Assembly (NCBI RefSeq): GCF_029589435.1
Contig: NZ_JARRAG010000007.1
Location: 1-49,309 of the forward strand
Direction of reading: 5' to 3'
Source of the DNA: Paludisphaera mucosa
Lineage (GTDB): Bacteria; Planctomycetota; Planctomycetia; Isosphaerales; Isosphaeraceae
DNA: 49,309 bases
The number at the start of each line of letters is the position of its first letter. The first letter of the stretch is position 1. The notes below the pieces were generated by a model, which searched no databases, was not told where the DNA came from, and saw nothing but the letters and a program-made list of their open reading frames with translations. The position numbers and the translations under genes are program-made. Of this stretch, positions 23,782-31,501 are shown piece after piece.

Positions 23782-24759
23782 TCATTCCGGCTCGTCGCCC
23801 TCGGGACGGAGGTCCTTGACGAGGGTTTCCGTCCATGAAGCGAGGACTTCCTCGACCGTGGTGAAGGATCGGAGGAACGTCGTCAACTCCTCGCCCTGAC
23901 CGGCCTGGTCTTTGAACATGTCCTCATCCTTCTTCACGAAACTCAGCAGGTCTTCGGCCGCCTCCACCATGTCTTTGACCTCGGCCATCTGATCTTGGAA
24001 ATTGGTCGGCACGGACATCTTGCCGCGGATCTCGCAACGAGCGGCCCTCGCCCCGTACCAGGCCTCGGCCTTCGCATAGAGTTTCCGGGCATGCCCATCC
24101 GGAGGGGCGGACGCCGCCCTGTCGTGGAAATGCTTCTCGGCCTTGCGGAAGACGGGGGCCGCCTCGACGCTCGCCTTCGCCCACCCCATGAACGCCGCGA
24201 CGAGCTCGTCCTCGGCGGCCAACGCCGTGCGTCCCAGCTTGACGACTTCTTCGAGCAACTGTCTGAAGAGCTTCAGGCGGTCCGCCTCGGCCGGGACTTC
24301 GAACTCCGGGGCCTGCTCGTGCCTCTGGACCAAATCCCGTATCGCTCCGGCCAGCCGGGGGATGCTCCTGCCGAGCTCTTCGGCCTCGTCGGCGATCCGG
24401 CCGCTCGCCGCACCGGCATGCTCCTGGATGGACTTCGCAGGCGGAGGGGCCGCCGGAGGGATCGTCGCCGCCGGGACGACCGGCGAAACGGGCGGCGCCG
24501 CTTCCGGGGACGGCGGACGGACTTCGTCGCGTCGGCCGACGAGCATCGCGACCCGACGTTCTCGGTCTCGATTGATCGCATCGACGATGTCCGCCTGCTC
24601 GGCCGGGCTGAAGCTCGAGTAGCTGCCGTAGTAGACGGCCCCGCTGGCGCCCGGGTATTGCTGCTGCGTCTGGGCTTCCGACGTCGCCGATCGCGTCGCG
24701 AGGATCGCCAGCATGCAGGCGGTCCTCGTCAGGCCGGGCTTCCGATTCGCTCGCTTCAT
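23782..24759 (-). CDS. Exported hypothetical protein, coiled-coil rich
   Basis: This 325-aa protein begins with a basic, Ala/Leu-containing signal-like segment (RKPGLTRTACMLAILATRS, then SEAQ). Residues 30-50 are Gly/Tyr/Ser-rich (YPGASGAVYYGSYSSF), a proline-rich stretch follows at about 75-105, and the rest is helical with heptad-like leucines (LKLFRQLLEEVVKLGR). No catalytic motif is seen. It starts 3 bp after the upstream gene's stop. It could be a periplasmic part of a transfer apparatus; this is inference from neighbours only. Confidence 0.65.
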   Translation of the reverse strand: MKRANRKPGLTRTACMLAILATRSATSEAQTQQQYPGASGAVYYGSYSSFSPAEQADIVDAINRDRERRVAMLVGRRDEVRPPSPEAAPPVSPVVPAATIPPAAPPPAKSIQEHAGAASGRIADEAEELGRSIPRLAGAIRDLVQRHEQAPEFEVPAEADRLKLFRQLLEEVVKLGRTALAAEDELVAAFMGWAKASVEAAPVFRKAEKHFHDRAASAPPDGHARKLYAKAEAWYGARAARCEIRGKMSVPTNFQDQMAEVKDMVEAAEDLLSFVKKDEDMFKDQAGQGEELTTFLRSFTTVEEVLASWTETLVKDLRPEGDEPE

Positions 24760-24762
24760 GAT

Positions 24763-25281
24763 TCATCCCCCCCAGTTGAAGAGCCTTCCGATCGCACCGA
24801 ACACGTCGTCGACGAACTCGAACAGCCGATTCCGCCGACTCGGCCCCGTCCGCCCCCTCGGGACCACCTTCCAGTTGCTGAACCTGCCGCCGGGGAGGCC
24901 GGCCGCGGCCTTGTCGAGCCCGCCGCTTCGCTCCGACCAGGCGAGGAACGTCTCGCGAGGGACCTCCTCTCGGGCGACTTCGGCCTCCGCCGACCCGCCG
25001 ACGAACGCATACGCCAGCAGGAGGATCAGGGAGAGGATGAAGGCGCCCGCCGCGACGAACCTCGTCCGGGGTCGGGCCTTCTCCTCGACGGGGGCGGGTC
25101 GCTCGCGGCGGAACCGCGGCTCCGTCCGGCCGTCCGGCTCCTCCTCGGGCTCGGATCCGGGCCGATTGAGGCGCTCGTCGAGCTCCTCGAGCTCCTCGTC
25201 GCCCCCCTGCCCGCGGTCCCTCTCCTCTTCGAGTCGGCCTCTGGAAGGTTCCATCGCCCTGCCCTCCGCGCCCCCGATCAC
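24763..25281 (-). CDS. Single-span membrane protein, transfer block
   Basis: This 172-aa protein starts at GTG 25281, overlapping the upstream stop by 4 nt; ATG 25254 with GGAGGGC is an alternative. A very acidic N-terminal domain (GGDEELEELDERLNRPGSE) precedes one membrane helix at about 75-93 (FVAAGAFILSLILLLAYAF). An external domain ends VFGAIGRLFNWGG. Not recognised. Type II-like topology (cytoplasmic N-terminus) is likely. Confidence 0.65.
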   Translation of the reverse strand: MIGGAEGRAMEPSRGRLEEERDRGQGGDEELEELDERLNRPGSEPEEEPDGRTEPRFRRERPAPVEEKARPRTRFVAAGAFILSLILLLAYAFVGGSAEAEVAREEVPRETFLAWSERSGGLDKAAAGLPGGRFSNWKVVPRGRTGPSRRNRLFEFVDDVFGAIGRLFNWGG

Positions 25282-25778
25282 TCGCCCTCGCGGCCCATCG
25301 TTTCGACCCGGGGTTTCGCCTTCGAGCCCTTCGGCCGGCCGCGTTTCCGCTTCGCCGGGACCTCCGGCCCCCGGTCGGGCTCGCTCGCCTGCTCGACGTC
25401 GCCGGGCCGCGTCGAGGAGTCGCTCGAGCCGTTCGTAGGGCGTTCCAACGCCCTCCTCCGTTCGTCCGGATCCCGCGGCCCCCCGGTCTCCATGAGCTGC
25501 TGAACGATCTTGGTCTGGGCCAAGACGCCTTCGACGAAGATTTCAAGGACGGCCGCCTCGTCCGCGTCTCCGGGCGTGACGGATCGTTTCGCATCCCGCA
25601 TCGCCTCGAGCGACTTCGACATGGCCCTGCCGGTCGAGTCCAACGCGTCCCCGTGGACGGCGGCGGCCTCCGCGTTCAGGGCGGCGTTCATCTTGAACAT
25701 CAGGAAGAATGCGACGAGGTCGTTGAGCCGTTCTCGGAGACGGGCCAGGGACCAGGGCGGGCGTTCAATCTCGCTCAT
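25278..25778 (-). CDS. Hypothetical protein with AT-hook-like tail, first of the transfer block
   Basis: This 166-aa protein reads MSEIERPPWSLARLRERLND. AGGAGAT precedes ATG 25778. The first 100 residues are helical (LVAFFLMFKMNAALNAEAAAV). The C-terminal 60 are charged and end with KRKRGRPKGSK, an AT-hook-like RGRP core. A similar KKKRGRPSGKR occurs in the ParG-like protein at 30356. It may bind AT-rich DNA, for example at the transfer origin or promoter of this block. Confidence 0.65.
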   Translation of the reverse strand: MSEIERPPWSLARLRERLNDLVAFFLMFKMNAALNAEAAAVHGDALDSTGRAMSKSLEAMRDAKRSVTPGDADEAAVLEIFVEGVLAQTKIVQQLMETGGPRDPDERRRALERPTNGSSDSSTRPGDVEQASEPDRGPEVPAKRKRGRPKGSKAKPRVETMGREGE

Positions 25779-25788
25779 CGTCTATCTC

Positions 25789-26589
25789 CTAGATGTGGAA
25801 CTCAGACGGCGTTAAGTGGGATGTATCAAGGAACTCCGACGGCAACAGTGCGTTCTTCTGACATGCGTACGGCCGGTTCCTGGCCGGAACGTCTCGCCCT
25901 CGGACATGTCGCCCGAAGTTGATCCACGAGTTCTGGCCGCGGGTCTCGGCCGACATGGATGGGAGAGCCCGAGGGCAGAACATCGCGGCGTGCACTCTCC
26001 AGGCAAGGTCCTCGCCTCTCGGCCCAAATCCGTTGCCATACAATGCATGGCCGAAGATGTCGTGGACGCCTCGGAACAAGTCGTTGAATGACAGCTCGAG
26101 GCCGTCGCAGTGAACCCCCGACGGAGCCTTCATGAGGTGGCCTTCCGGGAAATCGCCGCCGCGGAATATGAAGAGGTGTCCTCCCCGAGCATCGGCGACC
26201 ATCTCGGCACTGTCGGCATAGGGCTGACCGCCCTTCAACCAAGGCTCGACCACCCACCCCGAGGCATGCAGATGAAGCCACTGGCTCAGAATCTGAATCT
26301 TGAATGCTGCGTAAGAGCGGGCCACGTCCGAGTCATGCGGTGCGTGTTGCAGGTCTTCATAGCAGTCGGCTATGCGAGCGGCAAACAACTCGTCAACTAG
26401 TGAGTAGGGCGTTACTTCCGGGTGCGGAGCGAACCCACGAGAGGACTGGTAGCCGTTGGCGAGGACGAGGAGTTCACGACACGCCTGCTTGCCGGGGTGA
26501 CGTTTGTCGAAGCTCGACGGATGGCCGCGAGTCGGCCAGGGTGGCTTAGGAACACGGCCTGGCTCGTGGAACGGCGTCGCTTCAGCCAT
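25789..26589 (-). CDS. Conserved-looking hypothetical protein with HDIFGHA / ETRGQNSW motifs
   Basis: This 266-aa soluble protein reads MAEATPFHEPGRVPKPPWPT. GAGGAG lies 8 nt before ATG 26589. Middle motifs look enzymatic: GVHCDGLELSFNDLFRGVHDIFGHALYG, then RVHAAMFCPRALP and ETRGQNSWINFG. Several conserved-looking His residues could bind a metal. I recall phage and plasmid proteins of unknown function with these blocks, but no defined reaction. It ends 10 bp before the AT-hook protein gene, so it may lead the same transcript. Confidence 0.7.
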   Translation of the reverse strand: MAEATPFHEPGRVPKPPWPTRGHPSSFDKRHPGKQACRELLVLANGYQSSRGFAPHPEVTPYSLVDELFAARIADCYEDLQHAPHDSDVARSYAAFKIQILSQWLHLHASGWVVEPWLKGGQPYADSAEMVADARGGHLFIFRGGDFPEGHLMKAPSGVHCDGLELSFNDLFRGVHDIFGHALYGNGFGPRGEDLAWRVHAAMFCPRALPSMSAETRGQNSWINFGRHVRGRDVPARNRPYACQKNALLPSEFLDTSHLTPSEFHI

Positions 26590-27195
26590 CGGGATGGCTC
26601 CTCAACTGGTGCGTACGCGACCATGCCGGAAGCACCGTATGCACCCGGTTCAGTTCATGGAGGACATCGAGGGGCGAAGATCGACTACCGCTCGGGGGTA
26701 GGCTCGAAGGAATGTAGCAGTCCAGATTTCAGTAATTCTTCGAGCAATGATTTGAGCCTCCAAGTCCTTGCTTGGGCCCGCGAGGCTTTCTCGGCTGAAG
26801 TCTACCTTCGGTGGGTATCTCGCTCGCGGGCCTTCGTCCGGAGCCTTGTCGTCTTGATTCGCCACGGCCGCAGAAGACGTAGTCTAGCCGCCCTCTGTCG
26901 ATGGACCCGACCTACCACTCGTCGTCCTCTGGGACATGGCGGAGGCGAAAGCCTCGTTCATTCACCCCCTATTTGAGGCGTCCAGACGAGCGTATCAGGC
27001 GGAATGAACTAGCCGCTGTCCCATCCTTCGACGGACCTAGGTACGGAGCGACAAGAGATGGAAGGGGCCAACCACTAATTCAAGTCATACCCTCACAGGA
27101 CATCAGGGATATTAACCAATCCCTAGCGTCGTTCCAATAGACTACTTTTGATTTCTGGAATTTTCGCCGATGGGTGGAGCGAAATGCTGGTGGGT
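26590..27195. other. Gene-poor stretch between two minus-strand genes
   Basis: I see no gene with clear support. The best candidate is a 71-codon minus-strand frame at 26650-26865 (GTG start, MANQDDKAPDEGPRARYPP). It has plausible composition but no ribosome site or family. The rest probably holds the promoter for the gene at 26589; no clear -35/-10 pair was found. Confidence 0.35.
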
Positions 27196-28518
27196 TCAGT
27201 CGAGTTGCAGACCCGAGTTCGAGGGTTTGGGGGCTCGGGCCAGGCGAGCCGAGGGCATCAACTCGATGGGATCCGGAAGGTAGTTTCGACGAACTACCAC
27301 TTGCTTGCTCGTCCTGCCGGTCTTGGGGTTTTCCTTGTCGGCGATGAAATCGAACCTTCCGATCTCGGCGTTTGCGCCGATGCCGGCCGACAACAGCCCG
27401 GGTATCTGGGTGCCTGGGCACTTGATCGCGAGTCCCAGGGCCCCGAGCTCTGCGTTGATCCACTTACAGAGCAGTTGTTTTTCTTTATATGTTTCTTGGG
27501 GCGTCGATTTCACGACGAGGTTGAAATGAGGCTGGAGGATTTGGGCCGCGATTTCACGGAAGGCTCGGCCGACCTCGTCGAGGCCTCGATGCGTCGTTCG
27601 ATAGTCTCCCCCGATTAGCGCGACCGTCCGCTCGGCGATTAGATTGAGGTCCTCGAGCACCTCCCGCACCTCCCGGCCGAGAGGCGGCATCGCGAGGGCC
27701 GGAGCCTCCGATTCTTGACCTGTCCTGATGGCTCCTTGCCGACGTCCCATATCTGCACCGCTGCCGCCGACCCCTTCGTCGACGATCGCCTGGCTACCAC
27801 TCGGTTCCCCGCTAGTCAAACCGCCGCCAGCGGCCGTGAGGCCGGGGGGCAGTAGTTCGACGAGCGGGGTGGCGGTCGCCTTCGCGAAGCTCGCCAGTTT
27901 GGCTAGGCCCGGATCAGGCGACTTGTGCACGAATTTCCAAGCGACGTTCGCCGGGTTTCGTGACGGAGAAGCCCCCATCATGACGCCGAGGTTCTCGTAC
28001 GAGAGCCCCGACGACTCGACGGCCCGCTTCATCCGGGTCCGCAATTCCGCCAAGTCGGAGTCGCCGAGCATCACCCGATCTCGGTCGCGATCGGCCGAGC
28101 CCTCCGTCAAGGGGATGGCCTCGACGAGGAACGCCCCCGGCCGCCCGGCTCGTACTTCGACGTCTTCGTCCCCATCCGCCGCGACCAATCGTCGCAGGAG
28201 ATCGCGACCGATTTCCTCCATGTCTCGGTAACCGACCGCACCAATCACATGGTCGACTTCCAGGGTCCAACCCACCATCGTACTGCCGCCAGCCCGCTTG
28301 GACGTCACGATGCGGGCGATGGCAGGCAAATACTCGTCGAGCGTGCTGGCTCCCTCGGTCCCTTCCATCACCGCCACGAAGAGGCCGACCTTCGAAGCGG
28401 CGATCAGCGGGCGACGTCGGTCGAGCGGCTTGAGGACGAGGTTGTACCGGAGAACCTCCCGACGCGGCTCAGCTTCGATTTTTTGTGCAGGTGTTTGAAC
28501 GCGTTTCCCCGACCTCAC
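27196..28518 (-). CDS. Hypothetical protein with a central helix-turn-helix-like region
   Basis: This 440-aa protein starts at GTG 28518, 1 nt after the upstream stop, with GGAGAG in place. Residues about 150-220 (DLAELRTRMKRAVESSGLSYENLGVMMG and LAKLASFAKATATPLVELLP) resemble an XRE-type helix-turn-helix and its support helices. The N-terminal 140 residues are strand-rich (RYNLVLKPLDRRRPLIAASK). A Gly/Ser-rich linker sits at about 230-270, and a C-terminal domain has FNLVVKSTPQETYKEKQLLCKWIN. It may be a transcription regulator acting with the exported protein encoded just upstream. Confidence 0.7.
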   Translation of the reverse strand: MRSGKRVQTPAQKIEAEPRREVLRYNLVLKPLDRRRPLIAASKVGLFVAVMEGTEGASTLDEYLPAIARIVTSKRAGGSTMVGWTLEVDHVIGAVGYRDMEEIGRDLLRRLVAADGDEDVEVRAGRPGAFLVEAIPLTEGSADRDRDRVMLGDSDLAELRTRMKRAVESSGLSYENLGVMMGASPSRNPANVAWKFVHKSPDPGLAKLASFAKATATPLVELLPPGLTAAGGGLTSGEPSGSQAIVDEGVGGSGADMGRRQGAIRTGQESEAPALAMPPLGREVREVLEDLNLIAERTVALIGGDYRTTHRGLDEVGRAFREIAAQILQPHFNLVVKSTPQETYKEKQLLCKWINAELGALGLAIKCPGTQIPGLLSAGIGANAEIGRFDFIADKENPKTGRTSKQVVVRRNYLPDPIELMPSARLARAPKPSNSGLQLD

Positions 28519-28519
28519 G

Positions 28520-29518
28520 CTATCTCTCCATTCCGACGGCTGATGCGAAAAGCGACTTGAGCCCGGCGTACTGGCTCAAGGTCTGTGCGAAGGTGCGGCT
28601 GTGGAGGTTGAAATCGAGGTTCTTCATCGTGGTCGGGTGGAATCCGATGTTCATCTGGTTCACCCATGCATTCCCAGCATGAAAACCGTTCTGAAGCCGG
28701 GCGAACATCAGCAAGGTGATCCTGAGGAACGCCGTCTCTTGGTTCATGGGGTCGTGACGAAGCTCCTGAAGCAGCTGATGGTACTGGTATTTCGCCTTCT
28801 TCAAAGCGACCTCGCGTAACATCCGGCCGTCGTCGACGCTGTACGGGATCAAGGACGTGACGAAATCCGTGCTCCCCGGGAGGTGTCGATCTCGGGCGTC
28901 GGTGAAGGAACGCGTGCACGTCAGGTGCTGCAGGAGGGGGATCCTGGGACTGTTAGTCGGGGTGGCGAAATCGAACGCCGGAAGGCGAATCTTCACCGGC
29001 GGGCTCGCCTGCTCCATGTCGAACCACAGCGTATATCCGTCCTGCCGGAATGGGACGTCTCCCAGGGGTCGGAAGTCGAGCTGACGGTTGTAGCCCTTCC
29101 GCTGCTTGACGTGGGTTGACGTCGGGACGTAGATGTTCAGGCCATAAGCGATCGCCGGGGCCGAGGGATCCCATTCTCGGTGGGACCAGATCTGCTCCAG
29201 GATCGAATCGATCTCGCCATTGGTCTTCCTCGGGCACGACAGGCCCAGGAGGCCGCCTAGTCGTTCGAGCAGCGGGCGCCGCCGTAGGGCGAACTGCTCG
29301 CAACTTCCGACCGCGAGATAGGAGCGGCCGATCTCTCCACCGGGCAACGCGGTTTCTGCCTCCCAGAACTTGGGCAAAATTCGTAGCGAGTTCGTCGAAG
29401 CCAGCCGGAACGCGGCCTTGCAAAGGTCGATATCGGCCGGTTCCTTGGACTCTGGTCTCGGCCTGAGGAAGGTTGGTGTCGCAACAATCCCCGCCTTCAA
29501 GACGTCACGTCGATTCAT
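28520..29518 (-). CDS. Tat-signal hypothetical protein
   Basis: The protein has 332 aa from ATG 29518 (MNRRDVLKAGIVATPTFLRP); ATG 29530 adds MGAR. The NRRDVLKAG start and following hydrophobic run look like a twin-arginine export signal, though the hydrophobic part is short. No catalytic motif is recognised. Landmarks are GRSYLAVGSCEQFALRRR, YGLNIYVPTSTHVK and a C-terminal helical half ending QYAGLKSLFASAVGMER. The downstream regulator-like gene is coupled to it with 1 nt between stop and start. Confidence 0.7.
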   Translation of the reverse strand: MNRRDVLKAGIVATPTFLRPRPESKEPADIDLCKAAFRLASTNSLRILPKFWEAETALPGGEIGRSYLAVGSCEQFALRRRPLLERLGGLLGLSCPRKTNGEIDSILEQIWSHREWDPSAPAIAYGLNIYVPTSTHVKQRKGYNRQLDFRPLGDVPFRQDGYTLWFDMEQASPPVKIRLPAFDFATPTNSPRIPLLQHLTCTRSFTDARDRHLPGSTDFVTSLIPYSVDDGRMLREVALKKAKYQYHQLLQELRHDPMNQETAFLRITLLMFARLQNGFHAGNAWVNQMNIGFHPTTMKNLDFNLHSRTFAQTLSQYAGLKSLFASAVGMER

Positions 29519-29680
29519 GCGTGCCCCCATCGATCTCGTGCAACTCAGGCTACGTCTGATCGAAGCAGGGCGATTATACCTTAGGAGGATATGAAAATCG
29601 CGAGGACGATGGACGTGGTCCCTGAAGTTTGGCGACCGTCTCGGCGATCTCGTTCCATCCTCCAACAAACGATTAACGGC

Positions 29681-29708
29681 TTGCCCATCGCCACCACTCC
29701 TTTATACT
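29681..29708 (+). promoter_or_regulatory. Promoter of the parA operon
   Basis: TTGCCC (29681-29686) and TATACT (29703-29708) are separated by 16 bp, a good sigma-70-like pair. The first array of 8-bp repeats begins directly after the -10, covering the expected transcription start. This is the layout expected for autorepression by the RHH protein. ATG of parA is 54 bp further on. Confidence 0.6.
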
Positions 29709-29756
29709 GCGTACTCGGATGTTCGCAATTTTGAGTACGCAAAATTCCAGATAGGC
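29709..29756. repeat. 8-bp phased repeat array 1 (parA operator)
   Basis: Six consecutive degenerate 8-bp units fill 29709-29756, ending in C, T or G-C steps; examples are GCGTACTC, GGATGTTC and AAAATTCC. The same units and the GCGTAC variant recur in arrays 2 and 3. RHH partition proteins such as ParG bind short boxes at 8-bp spacing, so this is a likely operator. Confidence 0.6.
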
Positions 29757-29762
29757 GAAAAC

Positions 29763-30359
29763 ATGATAATCACGGTGGCCAGCTTCAAGGGAGGGGTGGC
29801 GAAGACGACGACCGCCATCCACCTGGCTGCCCTAGTCAATGAAGACAAGCCGACGCTCCTCATCGACGGCGACCCGAACCGCAGCGCCTCGGGCTGGAGC
29901 AGACGCGGCTCCCTCCCCTTCAAGATAGCGGATGAGCGTTTGGCCGCCCGGCTCGCGAGCGATTACCGAGACGGGCACCTCGTCTTCGACACCAAAGCGA
30001 GGCCCGAGAAGGACGACCTGGTCGCCCTGGCCGAGGGGTGCGACTTGCTCATCATCCCGACGACGCCGGACGCGATGGCACTCGAAGCCCTGACGCTCAT
30101 GATGGACATGCTCTCCCAAATCAAGGTCGAGCATCGCGTCCTGATAACCAAGGTCCCCCCCCCTCCTCGTACCGTGGGACAGCAGGTCAGGGAGGCTCTC
30201 GTCGAGTCCGGATACCCGGTCTTCAAAACTCACATGCGACTCTACGCCGCATACGAGAAAGCCGCCGAGAAGGGGATTCTCGTGAACTCGGTCAAGGACC
30301 GGAACGCTAAAGAGGGGTGGTCGGATTGCCTCGCGTTGGCGAAGGAGGTTCTACGATGA
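29763..30359 (+). CDS. parA: ParA-family partition ATPase (small type)
   Basis: This 198-aa protein is a small ParA/ParF-like ATPase that drives plasmid segregation. The deviant Walker A KGGVAKTTT is at residues 9-17. LLIDGDPNRSASGW (about 33-46) supplies the A' motif, and LLIIPTTPDAMALEAL the following switch region. It lacks the N-terminal helix-turn-helix of large ParA proteins, so autoregulation is expected from the partner protein. The stop overlaps the partner start by 4 nt (ATGA). It is preceded by a promoter and phased repeats. Confidence 0.92.
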   Translation: MIITVASFKGGVAKTTTAIHLAALVNEDKPTLLIDGDPNRSASGWSRRGSLPFKIADERLAARLASDYRDGHLVFDTKARPEKDDLVALAEGCDLLIIPTTPDAMALEALTLMMDMLSQIKVEHRVLITKVPPPPRTVGQQVREALVESGYPVFKTHMRLYAAYEKAAEKGILVNSVKDRNAKEGWSDCLALAKEVLR

Positions 30360-30691
30360 GCAGCTTCAAGAACATCCTGAAGACCCACAAGGAAAGCCAG
30401 GAACATCCCGTCGAGGAACTGCCTCCCCCCTCCCCTGCCCCGACGTCGACGGCTCCGGTCGGCGAAGTAGTCAAGCTCAAGCGGCCCGCCGACAAACCGG
30501 CCGACGCGAAGAAGAAGCGTGGTAGACCGAGCGGCAAGCGTTCCGACTCCGAGTTCAATCAAGTCACGGCCTACATCCGGAAGGACACCCACATCGGCGT
30601 CCAGATGCTTCTCCTGAAAGAGGGCAAGGTCAGAGACTTCAGCGAGCTGGTGGAAGACTTGCTCGCCAAATGGGTTAAGTCGCGTACCTGA
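30356..30691 (+). CDS. Ribbon-helix-helix partition partner (ParG-like)
   Basis: The protein has 111 aa from ATG 30356 (MSSFKNILKTHKESQEHP), chosen for its ATGA overlap with parA and GAAGGAGG upstream. Residues 1-60 are a flexible proline-rich arm, ending with the AT-hook-like KKKRGRPSGKR. Residues 68-105 (TAYIRKDTHIGVQMLLLKEG and DFSELVEDLLAKW) form a strand-helix-helix typical of RHH DNA-binding dimers. In ParF-ParG systems the flexible arm stimulates the ATPase. The last bases overlap array 2, which could add feedback. Confidence 0.8.
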   Translation: MSSFKNILKTHKESQEHPVEELPPPSPAPTSTAPVGEVVKLKRPADKPADAKKKRGRPSGKRSDSEFNQVTAYIRKDTHIGVQMLLLKEGKVRDFSELVEDLLAKWVKSRT

Positions 30692-30737
30692 AATTGCGAA
30701 TATCTGGACTTTCAGATTTTCGCGTACGCGAAAATTC
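30682..30737. repeat. 8-bp phased repeat array 2
   Basis: Seven 8-bp units in strict phase, starting within the end of the ParG-like gene. Examples are GAAATTGC, GGACTTTC, AGATTTTC and GAAAATTC, with two GCGTAC-containing units. Units match those of arrays 1 and 3. The rest of 30738-30955 shows no gene. Confidence 0.6.
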
Positions 30738-30955
30738 ATGCGGCTTCACGTCGAATCGCCTCAGCCACTTGGCGGCATCACGCAACCGGGCTAAAGCTCG
30801 AAGTCGTCACGACACGAAGTCGGCCTGACGTCTTGCCGTCAGAACGCTGGCCGTTAGTTCGCCAAGGGGCCGATACCAGTGGGGCAGGGGGGAGGCACCT
30901 CTTCTCAACCCGAGTCGAGGGCATTCCCGCACGTGTCAGCCATCGGGGAACCACG

Positions 30956-31210
30956 ATGAGCACAGAGCCCCAGCCGAAGCCGCGTAAGCGTGCTGCCAGC
31001 AAGACGACAAGCCGTCAGGACGACCAGAAGGTAAAAATCACCCTGTATCTTGCCGCCGACCTCGCAAAACGCTTTGCCGTCCATGCGACTTATACCGACA
31101 TGGACCGCTCGGAACTCTTCGCCGAGATGGTTCGCGAGCACTGTAAGCGGTTCGTCGTCAGCGACCGGTCGAAGACCCAGGAAGAGAACCCTGACGCGTC
31201 CGCGGCGTAG
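30956..31210 (+). CDS. Second small ribbon-helix-helix protein
   Basis: The protein has 84 aa from ATG 30956 (MSTEPQPKPRKRAASKTTS). A basic tail precedes the RHH core VKITLYLAADLAKRFAVHAT, then DRSELFAEMVREHCKRF. It lies between phased arrays 2 and 3 and 265 bp after the ParG-like gene. It may be a second centromere or copy-control factor, or a regulator of the rep gene. Family members include CopG-like repressors. Ribosome site CGGGGAAC is moderate. Confidence 0.75.
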   Translation: MSTEPQPKPRKRAASKTTSRQDDQKVKITLYLAADLAKRFAVHATYTDMDRSELFAEMVREHCKRFVVSDRSKTQEENPDASAA

Positions 31211-31223
31211 GGCAGGGGGGGCC

Positions 31224-31361
31224 AAGTTTTCACGTAGCCAGAATTTCAGAACGCCGGAATTTCGCGTACCCGAAATTTCGGATATCCAGCGTTTCAGAAA
31301 CTCAAAATCTCGCCGCATTCCAAGTATTCAAACTTTCAGATTTTCAGATTTTCAGGTACGC
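31224..31361. repeat. 8-bp phased repeat array 3 (candidate centromere)
   Basis: Seventeen consecutive units cover 138 bp: sixteen of 8 bp and one of 10 bp (31312-31321). Every unit ends in C, most in TC or CC. The consensus is about R-R-A-W-T-T-T-C, with AGATTTTC twice in a row at 31338-31353. AT-rich and pyrimidine-ending parts alternate each helical 8 bp. By size and position this is the best candidate for the partition centromere bound by one or both RHH proteins. Confidence 0.65.
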
Positions 31362-31501
31362 AAAACCCTGGAATCGCTGTAGCACACCGAAACGACCTCA
31401 GACGCCCACAGAGGCTCTCTGATAGCATCGGGCCTCCAGCCCCTCCATACCCTAGCCTGGACCGAAATAGCTTCTCAGAACGCAAATCTGGCCGTTCTGA
31501 G

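Noticed and set aside
26422-26976. A 184-codon plus-strand frame between two minus-strand genes
   Set aside because: Its first part is antisense to the supported 266-aa gene, and the rest has no motif or ribosome site.
29591-29734. Small plus-strand frame after TTAGGAGGATATG
   Set aside because: GGAGG is only 2 nt from the ATG, the composition is not protein-like, and the frame runs through the parA promoter and operator.
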